Under the pieces are notes generated by a model that saw only the letters and a program-made list of their open reading frames with translations, made no database searches and was not told the origin of the DNA. Below, in pieces: positions 1-8,494 of a stretch of 57,756 bases of DNA (position 1 is the first letter of the stretch; each line of letters opens with the position of its first letter). The stretch is from Candidatus Bathyarchaeum sp. (lineage in GTDB: Archaea; Thermoproteota; Bathyarchaeia; Bathyarchaeales; Bathyarchaeaceae). The position numbers were made by a program, and so were the translations under genes. Where the stretch lies: NCBI GenBank assembly GCA_016930555.1, contig JAFGGM010000054.1, forward strand, positions 1 to 57,756. The letters run 5' to 3'.

Positions 1-285
1 AAGGGATATCCACTCCGTATTTGTTTCGGACAAAAGAGCCAAAGATTCGTCAGATTCTGAGCTGCCAAAAGCGTCAGGGCTCCAAGTCGAAAAGGACATA
101 CCCTTTTGGTAGACCGGCACTTCATAAGAAACCGAAACTGGAAACACAGACGAACCAGCAATTTCAGCATCTCTATAATTAAGGGTGATGGAAAATGCGG
201 GGCAAGCAAGAGCATTTAATGTCAGCAGAACCATAAACAATGAGACAATTAACGCTTTTTTTGGTACAGCCATAATCTTGACCAT
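1..285 (-). CDS. Partial secreted protein, possibly glycoside-hydrolase-like (C-terminus outside window)
   Basis: Reverse strand ATG at 285 gives MVKIMAVPKKALIVSLFMVLLTLNALACPAFSITLNYRDAEIAG...YQKGMSFSTWSPDAFGSSESDESLALLSETNTEWISL, open to window edge; signal peptide-like N-terminus. GH assignment is weak. Confidence 0.55.
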   Translation of the reverse strand, partial: MVKIMAVPKKALIVSLFMVLLTLNALACPAFSITLNYRDAEIAGSSVFPVSVSYEVPVYQKGMSFSTWSPDAFGSSESDESLALLSETNTEWISL

Positions 286-300
286 GCTGTTCTTCTTTGT

Positions 301-771
301 TTAATGGAAGTCAATGTCCGTAGATTTTTCGGTGAGAATGCCGATAGCTCCAAGAAGATTCTTTGCTACACTTAGCATATTCACTGCTATAATCATCAAC
401 AAAATGATGGTGATGTCAACTGTCAAATTTAACGTAAAATCTTCAACTGGCACTGTCAAATTTAGTACGCCGCCATTTGAAAGGACCAAAAAGTAGGTAA
501 CTATAACAATGGCTTTTGCTATTCCGAAACCGTGTCCTATAACGGTCTTGGCGAAGAGTTGCCCTGCAATAGCAAAGAAAACGGATATTACTGCAAACTG
601 GAAAAGTTGACCTTTGTAATCAAAGGGCATCATGCTCAAGGGTAGGTTGCTGGGGAGGAGCGCCAAGGGTAAGTAATAGACGACCATGTACGTTAATGCA
701 CCCATTAGAGCAGCCTTCATAACTCTCGGGAATACCGTATTCATGATAAAATTCGAGTCTAACTCAACCAT
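301..771 (-). CDS. Multi-pass membrane protein, unknown function
   Basis: ORF with several hydrophobic segments; start trimmed to ATG at 771 (MVELDSNF), which overlaps the stop of the upstream gene (ATGGTTGA). Confidence 0.6.
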   Translation of the reverse strand: MVELDSNFIMNTVFPRVMKAALMGALTYMVVYYLPLALLPSNLPLSMMPFDYKGQLFQFAVISVFFAIAGQLFAKTVIGHGFGIAKAIVIVTYFLVLSNGGVLNLTVPVEDFTLNLTVDITIILLMIIAVNMLSVAKNLLGAIGILTEKSTDIDFH

Positions 772-1549
772 AATGCTCCCACCAATCCACAGTAAACAGA
801 TGCGTCTCAAATAGAATGTGCAGCTTTCCACCATCTGCTAGCTTCGATTCATCCTGAACTCTCACATAAAGAAGAATGTTGTCCCCAAAATTTTGGTTCG
901 ACACCGCATTGATGTCGGTGACTCCAGATGCTATGTGCTGGTCTGAATTGTTGTAGGCTTCCATTTTCAATGTCCCTGTAATGTCAATGACGGCGTGGTT
1001 TTCAAAGCTTACAGGCATCACCGCCTCGACATGGCTGCTGTTATGCTGAGAAACAGAGAGAGCTCCTATAGAGAAATCAGCAAAGGGTGCACCCCAAGGC
1101 AGCGACACATTTGTTGAAAGTTGCACTGGGATAGCCCGAGCAAAGTTGAGGTCTGCAAAGATTTCTACAGTGAATTTGTGGTCATTCAGCATAAAAATCA
1201 GGTGGTCCATGGCCAGTATGTCGTCTAGGTCTACCTTGATTGTGTGGGACTCGTTAACGGTTTTTCCTTGGGGTATCGAGTCGACAAGGGTTTCTGTCAA
1301 ATCCAGCACTTGTCCATCTGGGTCTGTAACACGGGTTCTTAGGTTCAAATCAGCAATTTCGTAGTAACCGTTGTTATCTATGGAGAAGGGCAAAGAAAAT
1401 TTAATGCCGCTGCTGGTGGGAAGCATTTGTGCTTCTCCAATGTTCACGCCTACATTCATCACTGAATAGACTGCAGTTACTGAAAATAAGAGAATCACCA
1501 TCCACAATATAATAGTGGCTACTGTGAGCATGCTTGTAGTTATCTTCAT
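764..1549 (-). CDS. Membrane-anchored extracellular protein, unknown function
   Basis: 261 aa ORF with N-terminal TM helix and beta-rich remainder; tightly packed with neighbours. Confidence 0.6.
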   Translation of the reverse strand: MKITTSMLTVATIILWMVILLFSVTAVYSVMNVGVNIGEAQMLPTSSGIKFSLPFSIDNNGYYEIADLNLRTRVTDPDGQVLDLTETLVDSIPQGKTVNESHTIKVDLDDILAMDHLIFMLNDHKFTVEIFADLNFARAIPVQLSTNVSLPWGAPFADFSIGALSVSQHNSSHVEAVMPVSFENHAVIDITGTLKMEAYNNSDQHIASGVTDINAVSNQNFGDNILLYVRVQDESKLADGGKLHILFETHLFTVDWWEHYG

Positions 1550-1560
1550 TTAATTTTCCT

Positions 1561-1929
1561 TCACTTTTGGCTTGCTTGAACAAGAATTTTTGGTCCTTTC
1601 TTAGCAGGTACAGGTTCCTTTTGATTTATGACGGGATTAGGTCGTGTTTGAGGTTGGGGAGTTGCCAGCCGTTTGAGTTGTATAATAAGCTGTATTCCCC
1701 TTGCTGTTAGCCCTGTGCCTATCCATCCCATAATGCCGAGGTACATTATTCGAATGGATGCTCCAATGAGGGGGGCTAGGGCGCTACCGAAGACGTCTAC
1801 TAGGTCGGATGAACCTGTGATATTTGGGTCGTTGATGAGGAATATATAGGCACTTATGAAGGTGAAAGCAAGCAAACCGATACCTATGAAGAGAATTATG
1901 TATGCTATGTTGGTTGTTATGTCTTTCAT
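1561..1929 (-). CDS. Small membrane protein, unknown function
   Basis: 122 aa ORF with two predicted TM helices, co-directional with downstream genes. Confidence 0.55.
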   Translation of the reverse strand: MKDITTNIAYIILFIGIGLLAFTFISAYIFLINDPNITGSSDLVDVFGSALAPLIGASIRIMYLGIMGWIGTGLTARGIQLIIQLKRLATPQPQTRPNPVINQKEPVPAKKGPKILVQASQK

Positions 1930-2055
1930 TGTGTGCCCTCTTTCTCATAGTTAGGGCTTGTTTAACATATTAAATCTTCTGTCTTACTAAACAATATTAT
2001 TTTTTAGTTACCCCCTTCAACAACAACGTAAAACCACAAAACACCACTTAGTCTA

Positions 2056-2253
2056 CTAATAGTCCCTTCTTCTTTTCATGGCACGAATATAATTCGACGC
2101 TTCTTGAGCAGTTTTTACCTGAGCAACCTTTTTTGCACTAACCAACTTTAACCGGGTCGCACAGTATGGGCAGCGTTTAGTTTTTTGGGTGCCTTTAGCC
2201 AGCAGAAATCGTCCACAACCATAACAGACAATCACCACATACATTTTGTGCAC
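2056..2253 (-). CDS. Zinc-ribbon protein, DUF1922-like
   Basis: MHKMYVVIVCYGCGRFLLAKGTQKTKRCPYCATRLKL: CxxC...CxxC zinc ribbon. Confidence 0.7.
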   Translation of the reverse strand: MHKMYVVIVCYGCGRFLLAKGTQKTKRCPYCATRLKLVSAKKVAQVKTAQEASNYIRAMKRRRDY

Positions 2254-2314
2254 ATCCTTAGAGGGAAAAGCTTTTTGTTGCCATCGCTTAAATGCTTTAA
2301 GAGGATGCAGGTAA

Positions 2315-2653
2315 ATGAGTCGGCTTTCCTTGGCAAATCTTGCTGCAAAATATTTCAGGCAGAATGGCTACGAGACGGAGAAAGATGCTGTTCTAGAGGG
2401 CGAGTCTGGACTTTCACAGAAGTTTGATTTAATAATTCGGCGTGGCAAGGAGAAGCGTTCTGTTTGGATTAGAGATTGGAACAGGACTGTCGGCGTTAAC
2501 ATCGTAATTAATATTGATAAGGCTGCAGAGGACGTTGGTTTTCCTAAGCCCATCATCATTTCTGAAAAGTTTAGTGGTCATGCCAAAGCATATGCTAATC
2601 GTCGGGGCATTACTTTATTGACGAAACAGCAAATTCTACGGTTGCTGGGCTAA
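2315..2653 (+). CDS. Mrr-like / PD-(D/E)XK restriction-endonuclease-fold protein
   Basis: 112 aa, FDLIIRRGKEKRSVWIRDWNRTVGVNIVINIDKA...AKAYANRRGITLLT pattern typical of Mrr-like archaeal proteins. Confidence 0.55.
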   Translation: MSRLSLANLAAKYFRQNGYETEKDAVLEGESGLSQKFDLIIRRGKEKRSVWIRDWNRTVGVNIVINIDKAAEDVGFPKPIIISEKFSGHAKAYANRRGITLLTKQQILRLLG

Positions 2654-3247
2654 ATCATCTTTTTCAGGAACTCTTCTAGTTGTCCATCAGTTTCTAGTTT
2701 CTTTAACCAGTTAACGGTTCCCTGTCTGCAGGTTTCTTTTTTCTCAAGCACCCGCGCTGCCTCTTCTACTACGATATCTACGGTTTTGTCGCTAACATCG
2801 ATTTCGCAAACTTGGTCAGAACCATAAACTGACAGGGTATCAAAGAGGCAAACATCCAGTATTTCACCTGTCAGGTTCTCCCACACTTTCTTTGAGTCAT
2901 AACCCCGCTCCTCTAGCACAGCCTTGAGTTGACGGGGATCGCGTCTAAGAACAAGAACAGTTTTGACATAATTTGTTGGAACAACGTCAACCACGTAGTG
3001 TCCTTCGATTACGGTCGTGCCCGTCGTGTTGGCTAGGAGTTTTTCCAGATTTTCCAAGACTTTTTCTGTGTCCGCTATTAGAGTGCCTCTTTCGTCATCA
3101 ACTCGGGTAAAGAGCTGCTGTTCTTTAACCAATTCATTTATCCCTAAGTAGTTGGCCTCCATTTTGGAGGCTAACTTGTGGGCGATTGTGGTTTTTCCTA
3201 CTCCGGGAGTGCCTGTTACAAGAATTGCTTGTTTGAAGGTTTTTCAC
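2650..3247 (-). pseudogene. Archaeal adenylate kinase (AK6/Fap7-like), apparent +1 frameshift near the start
   Basis: The ORF starting at 3162 lacks a P-loop, but the same frame upstream encodes TFKQAILVTGTPGVGKTTIAHKLASKMEANYLGI. It is preceded by GTGAAAAACC; with A4 instead of A5 a GTG start is in frame. Span 598 nt = 3n+1. Confidence 0.75.
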
Positions 3248-3377
3248 GATCCCTCATGCTTAGTCAATTAATGTATGTTCTGCTGTTTTATCAAACTTTG
3301 CCGCTACATCATGGCAAAGAGCATTCGTTTGATGTTGATAATTTTTAGGTTAATTGTTATAAACAAATTCCTGTAAT

Positions 3378-4046
3378 ATGTTACTGTGCGTTGGGGATTC
3401 GCCGTTGAACCTGTTCGATATGATTGAGCGAGTTACGAGAAAGATTGCGCCTGGACCAGCACCAGCCTTCAATGAGGCACATGTGGTTAAGGCGATGGAA
3501 CTGATTGGAAAATACCAAACCGTGGGCAGAATAAAGCTTTCCAAAGAGATGGGGTTAGGGGAAGGCACAACTCGCACCCTTCTGAAGCACTTAAAAAATG
3601 AGGGTGTAACTCAAAGTTCAAGAAACGGAATCTCCTTCTCTGGAGAAGGAAAGAAGCTGTTTTCTGACTTGCGAGGCCAACTCAGCGAAGGTATTGATGT
3701 TCCCAGCAGTCCTCTAACAGTTGGAGCATTCAATATTGCAGTTCTTGTACGGGACGCAGCTCAGGCAATAGGGAGCGGCATGGAACAAAGAGATGCAGCA
3801 ATCAAAAGTGGAGCATTAGGGGCAACTACTCTGATTTTTTCCAGCAACAAGCTGGAGTTGCCTCAGGAAGAGGAGAATCTTTGCGAAAGCATGCCCGAAT
3901 TACATGACAAACTGGTTATACAGTTGAATCCAAAAGAAAACGATGTCATCATTGTGGGCAGTGGAGAAAATAGGGACTTGGCAGAAATCGGAGCAAAAAT
4001 GGCTGCAATAAAACTGCTAAAATGCGCCAGCGCAACTAATGATTAA
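3378..4046 (+). CDS. HTH transcriptional regulator, DUF4443-like
   Basis: 222 aa; winged-HTH N-terminus (KAMELIGKYQTVGRIKLSKEMGLGEGTTRTLLKHLKNEG) and a conserved C-terminal domain. Confidence 0.65.
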   Translation: MLLCVGDSPLNLFDMIERVTRKIAPGPAPAFNEAHVVKAMELIGKYQTVGRIKLSKEMGLGEGTTRTLLKHLKNEGVTQSSRNGISFSGEGKKLFSDLRGQLSEGIDVPSSPLTVGAFNIAVLVRDAAQAIGSGMEQRDAAIKSGALGATTLIFSSNKLELPQEEENLCESMPELHDKLVIQLNPKENDVIIVGSGENRDLAEIGAKMAAIKLLKCASATND

Positions 4047-4407
4047 TCCACTTAACTAAGTGACGTGGCAATTCATGGAGGTTAATGCGCGGGGAGGCAC
4101 GAGGGAATGACGGAGACCACTCTACTTTGGCGTTTCTAATTTTGTAATCCTCGAATTTTGCAATACAGGGATCCCATTTCATTATTGGATGCTCCATTTT
4201 TCTTTTCTGGGTTTTGGGTGATTTCATAAGAATACACTATTTCATTATATCTTACGACTGAATATAACCATTGTTTTTGTTTTAGACTTGTATCAAAAAT
4301 CGAAATATCTCACAAACATGTGCTGCATCCTTATACTGCTAATTCCCAATTTCAAAATAACATGTAATTTAATTATACACAGCAAAAATCGCAGACATCT
4401 AGTTTTT

Positions 4408-4760
4408 TCATCTTTTAAGGATTGCTTTTTCTAGGGCTTCATCACGTTTTTTTAGGTAAGTAATTTCAAGAACATCTTTTAGTCTTTCATATGTGTATTC
4501 ATCTTTTGTTACATTTTGAATTTGTATTTTCCAAAACAACCCTTGATTCAACCTAAAACTCTTTCTGATTGTTGTTGGTGTTGCCAAAAGTTTCAGAAAT
4601 ATTTTGATTCCATTAGCTAGCTGTTATTAAACCCAAGTTACTCGCGGTTTCGGACAAAGCAACATAAAGTTCTATATTGTAGTAATGCTAAGCAAATGTT
4701 GCAGAAGCTTTAAGCTGTTCACCCTATTCACCAAAGAATCTTCTTCTTTTTTATCTTATG
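4408..4760 (-). pseudogene. Decayed gene remnant of unknown function (not in ORF track)
   Basis: Reverse strand gives coding-like pieces in different frames: EEDSLVNRVNSLKLLQHLLSITT / IELYVALSETASNLGLITAS / LANGIKIFLKLLATPTTIRKSFRLNQGLFWKIQIQNVTKDEYTYERLKDVLEITYLKKRDEALEKAILKR*. Confidence 0.35.
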
Positions 4761-4930
4761 TTTTATAGTAGAAAAGCGGTTTTCTTAACACTTGCCATGA
4801 ACATGGGTTACATTAAAACATAATAAGTTTTTAGTCTTGAAAACCTTTCTGAAATTTAGAGCAGCACCTAACCCAAAACAGAGACAAAGGCTTGACAAGT
4901 TACGAATTATAAATCGATTGAAGTGCTTAC

Positions 4931-5355
4931 TCAGTGATGGCGATAGTTTTCGTAGTCTGGGAGGTTTCTTTCATATTCCTTATCCATCAGAGTCGAAGAA
5001 ACCAGAAAGTCTGCGGTGGAGCGGTTACATGCCACAGGAATATTCCACACCACAGCCATTCTTAGAAGAGCCATAACGTCTGGGTCATGGGGCAGAGACT
5101 CCAATTGGTCCCAGAAAAAATCAGAAAATCAATTTCGCCGTTTGCAATCTTGGCACCAATCTGCATGTCACCACCCAATGGACCGCTCTTTAGCCTCGTC
5201 AAATCAAAAACTGCCTTTTCGATAACTTTTCCTGTTGTTCCAGTTGCGAAGAGTTCATGCAAACTCAAAAGATACTTGTTAAACTTCACCCACTCTAGCA
5301 AATCTTGTTTTTTGTGGTAATGGGCAACCAAAGCAATTCGATTTCGTTCTTTCAT
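4931..5355 (-). pseudogene. mgsA: Methylglyoxal synthase, apparent -1 frameshift
   Basis: MKERNRIALVAHYHKKQDLLEWV...LFATGTTGKVIEK...[27 protein letters not shown], then a frame change to [62 protein letters not shown]6 present where T7 would restore the frame; span 425 nt = 3n+2. Confidence 0.85.
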
Positions 5356-5443
5356 TAAAACCTTTTCGCCACTAACTTTTATTATCTCTATATATCATCA
5401 GGACCTCATTTTTGGCGGAAAAAAATGTTTTGCAACTTCAACT

Positions 5444-7405
5444 CTACCTCTTTCTAGAAGAAACTTTCGGCTGGTAAACGCACCACGGGTCAGATGCCAA
5501 ATAATCGCCTTGCGACGTTGTTGGTTCATGCAGTGCACCACAAAAATCCATCTGATCTGTAGTTACGCCATAGGCTCTGGCGCGGCATCCTCCACATTCT
5601 TCACGGTGTTCACAAATTCCACATTTTCCTTTCAGTTGGTCAAAGTCCCTGAGTGCCTTGAAGACTTCTGAGTTGAACCAGATGTCCTTGAAGGACCTTT
5701 CTCGGATGTTGCCAAGATCAAGGGGCAGATACGGGCAAGGCGTAACCTCCCCTGAAGGATAGATGCGGCAGTAATAGAGACCCGCCATGCAGCCTCGAAC
5801 CCACCGCGACATGTCAACTCCCTGCTCCTTAGAAACCCGCATAAACTGTGGAGCACAGGAAGGTTTTACATTCATTTTATACTTCGTAATTTTGCCGAGA
5901 GTACTCGAAATCATGTCTTCATACATCTGCGGAGTAATATCTTCAATGTCGGTTCCTCGTCCAGTAGGCACCAAGAAAAACAAATGAAAATTGTCCACAC
6001 CCAAATCCTCTGCCAGAGCCATTATGTCATCTATCTCATCATAGTTTTGTAAAGTCACTGTACTGTTAACCTGAACCTCTATCTTGCTCTTTTTAAGAGA
6101 CTTGATGGCATCTACGGCATGTTGCCAGCAGCCCTTAACGCCTCGGAAATCATCATGACGTTCAGGTATACTTGAGTCTAAACTAATTGCAACAGTTCCC
6201 ATTCCAGCATCTTCAAGTTTTTTTGTAACCACGTCGTCGATGAGCATACCATTGCTTCCCATGCCCATCCTTAAGCCACGGTCTGCACCATACCTGATGA
6301 TTTCATAAATGTCATCTCTCATGAGGGGTTCACCGCCGCTCAATATCAACAGTGGTCTGCTGACTTCAGTAATCTGATGGATAAGCATCTTCGCTGCGTC
6401 AGTACTTAATTCATCCGCTAATTCTGTTTCAGCCGCGTTGATATAACAGTGGGCACACTTCAGATTGCACTTCAAAGTAACATTCCATGATACAACTAAT
6501 GGAACATACTTCTCTTTACTGGGCGCAGCAGATATGGGGGCAATCTTTATGCGGAACTCACATTTTCCGTCAGTTGCCATCCTCATAGGTTGAGTGACGG
6601 CTACTGGGAAGGGAATGAACTTTTCGAACATCGACTGGGCATGTGCCCTGCAGAAGCGTTTGCAGAAAAGTTGGGACGTTTCCGTGCTTGTGTCCAACTC
6701 CTTTTTCACGTATTGGTGGCTTCCGTAGATGGGGCAATTCAGGAACCGCATGAATCCTCCTAGATTCTTCATGTCCATTTCGTGTTCGATGAAGTGGTCG
6801 CTGAGCATCAGTTTCTGCAATTTTGCTTTTGATATTCCAACCTTCAGGCTAACGTTGAAAGCGGAGTCAACTGTTTCGTCACCAAACTTCTTCTGCACCC
6901 TAGCCATAACTTGCTCAAGCTGTTCTACACCCAACTCGTCAGCCAACCGTTCCACAATCAAGAAACCCTTAAGTGTCTCATACTCTTGACGTAAACGCAT
7001 CTCAATAACATATTTAGTCCAATCAAGAAACACGCTACTGATGAGATCCTTGGCTTCAGAATCCTTTCGATTAAGCAGCTCCTCAACTTCTCTGGTTCTG
7101 TCACTCAGACTCTTGAAAAGATGAATTTTTTCCTCGACATTAGGCGCCTCATTTCTAACTGGCACCACTAAGCTATCTTTCAGAGGCACAATTTCAGCCA
7201 AAAGCTTCTTGGCATCGGAAACAAAGTCACTGTAAAAACGCCACAACATTCTATCCACAGAAGGAGAATCCACCTTAAGTTCCTCAAGAATAACTCTGGA
7301 TTCAGCAGCCATCTTACTTACCATTGCCATGTGGTACAACAATGAGCCTTCCATTCCTGCATCACTGCTTCTGCCAGAGGAACCATGAAATACATCAGAA
7401 ACCAA
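5444..7405 (-). CDS. Radical SAM/SPASM protein (AhbC/AhbD/NirJ-like) with a long fused N-terminal domain
   Basis: CNLKCAHCYINA radical SAM motif; SPASM-type C-terminus CGICEHREECGGCRARAYGVTTDQMDFCGALHEPTTSQGDYLASDPWCVYQ; about 300 aa N-terminal region containing CPIYGSHQY...FCKRFCRAHAQ. Confidence 0.85.
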   Translation of the reverse strand: MVSDVFHGSSGRSSDAGMEGSLLYHMAMVSKMAAESRVILEELKVDSPSVDRMLWRFYSDFVSDAKKLLAEIVPLKDSLVVPVRNEAPNVEEKIHLFKSLSDRTREVEELLNRKDSEAKDLISSVFLDWTKYVIEMRLRQEYETLKGFLIVERLADELGVEQLEQVMARVQKKFGDETVDSAFNVSLKVGISKAKLQKLMLSDHFIEHEMDMKNLGGFMRFLNCPIYGSHQYVKKELDTSTETSQLFCKRFCRAHAQSMFEKFIPFPVAVTQPMRMATDGKCEFRIKIAPISAAPSKEKYVPLVVSWNVTLKCNLKCAHCYINAAETELADELSTDAAKMLIHQITEVSRPLLILSGGEPLMRDDIYEIIRYGADRGLRMGMGSNGMLIDDVVTKKLEDAGMGTVAISLDSSIPERHDDFRGVKGCWQHAVDAIKSLKKSKIEVQVNSTVTLQNYDEIDDIMALAEDLGVDNFHLFFLVPTGRGTDIEDITPQMYEDMISSTLGKITKYKMNVKPSCAPQFMRVSKEQGVDMSRWVRGCMAGLYYCRIYPSGEVTPCPYLPLDLGNIRERSFKDIWFNSEVFKALRDFDQLKGKCGICEHREECGGCRARAYGVTTDQMDFCGALHEPTTSQGDYLASDPWCVYQPKVSSRKR

Positions 7406-7715
7406 ACTTTTTGCCGTTTCAAATTCTCCAGAAGTTATTGATTCTTTGGCTTTGTCGATTTTCTGTTTTCTCTCTTTAAGCAGAAGAGCCCACTTGTGGC
7501 ATTGTGCCTTATTATATTTGGTTAAGGTTTCCCTCTCCGCTTGTGGTTTATGGCGTTAAAGCTTTGAGGAGGTTATAAGTTCTTTGTTTTCGTGTGGTTC
7601 CTTTTCATTCCATGGGATAGAGTTATTTACTGGCTCCTACATTTAAAAAGACAATACGCCCAGAACTCTTTAAATAACTCCACAAAAATGATGATGGGTG
7701 TAAGGCGGATAGAAA

Positions 7716-8276
7716 ATGCCGAATCTTAGAGATTCCATCCGAATCGAAAACGTGGTATCATCTGTTACCTTAAACCAGAAAATCGACCTCAACGCCGTTG
7801 TTAAGGGGAATCCCTTAGTTGAGTATCGTCCAGAAAAGTTTCCGGGCTTAGTTTTCAGATTAAAGAAACCTAAAACAGCAATCCTGATCTTCAGCACAGG
7901 AAAGATGGTTTGCACTGGAGCCAAATCTGAGAAGGAATCAAAACGAGCAGTTATGAAGGTCGTTAAGGAATTGAAGAAAAGCGGAATAGTTATCGTTGGC
8001 AAACCTGAAATCAACGTAGTGAACATAGTTGCTTCAGCAAACCTTCTAGGGCGAATAGAGCTAGAGGACTGCGCTTACTCCCTAGGTAAAACTATGTATG
8101 AACCCGAACAGTTTCCAGGTCTAATATATAGAATGGATGACCCAAAAGTTGTGATTCTTCTCTTTGCAAGCGGAAAACTAGTTTGCACTGGGGCAACAAA
8201 AGAAGAAGATGTTTACATCGCGGTTGATAACCTTCACAAAGATCTTGAAGAAAAAGACTTGATATACTACGACTAA
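7716..8276 (+). CDS. tbp: TATA-box binding protein
   Basis: Two direct TBP repeats: EYRPEKFPGLVFRLKKPKTAILIFSTGKMVCTGAKSE and YEPEQFPGLIYRMDDPKVVILLFASGKLVCTGATKE. Confidence 0.97.
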   Translation: MPNLRDSIRIENVVSSVTLNQKIDLNAVVKGNPLVEYRPEKFPGLVFRLKKPKTAILIFSTGKMVCTGAKSEKESKRAVMKVVKELKKSGIVIVGKPEINVVNIVASANLLGRIELEDCAYSLGKTMYEPEQFPGLIYRMDDPKVVILLFASGKLVCTGATKEEDVYIAVDNLHKDLEEKDLIYYD

Positions 8277-8494
8277 CCCTGTTGAGTGTATGGAAACGAA
8301 TAAACCTAATTATTTTAATCCAAATTTTGTTTTTTAGAATCTATTTCTATTGAACAGAACGTTGCAAATTAGCTTTTGTTTAAAAAATAAACTATTTTAG
8401 GTTCAATAACTTCTAAATAGTCATTTTCCGAAAGGTTAAATAAGACTGCTCGTAATTTTCTTCATTCCTAACAACTTAAAGGTGATAAGAAAAT

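Noticed and set aside
4640-4760. In-frame TAG codons in the 4408..4760 remnant as possible pyrrolysine codons
   Set aside because: The region also needs frameshifts and has TAA/TAATAA stops nearby; decay is simpler and no pyl genes are visible.
4837-4930. TnpB-like N-terminus (MKTFLKFRAAPNPKQRQRLDKL) as an IS605 remnant
   Set aside because: Only about 30 codons of weak resemblance, no following TnpB domains or element ends; the rest of the ORF is antisense to mgsA.
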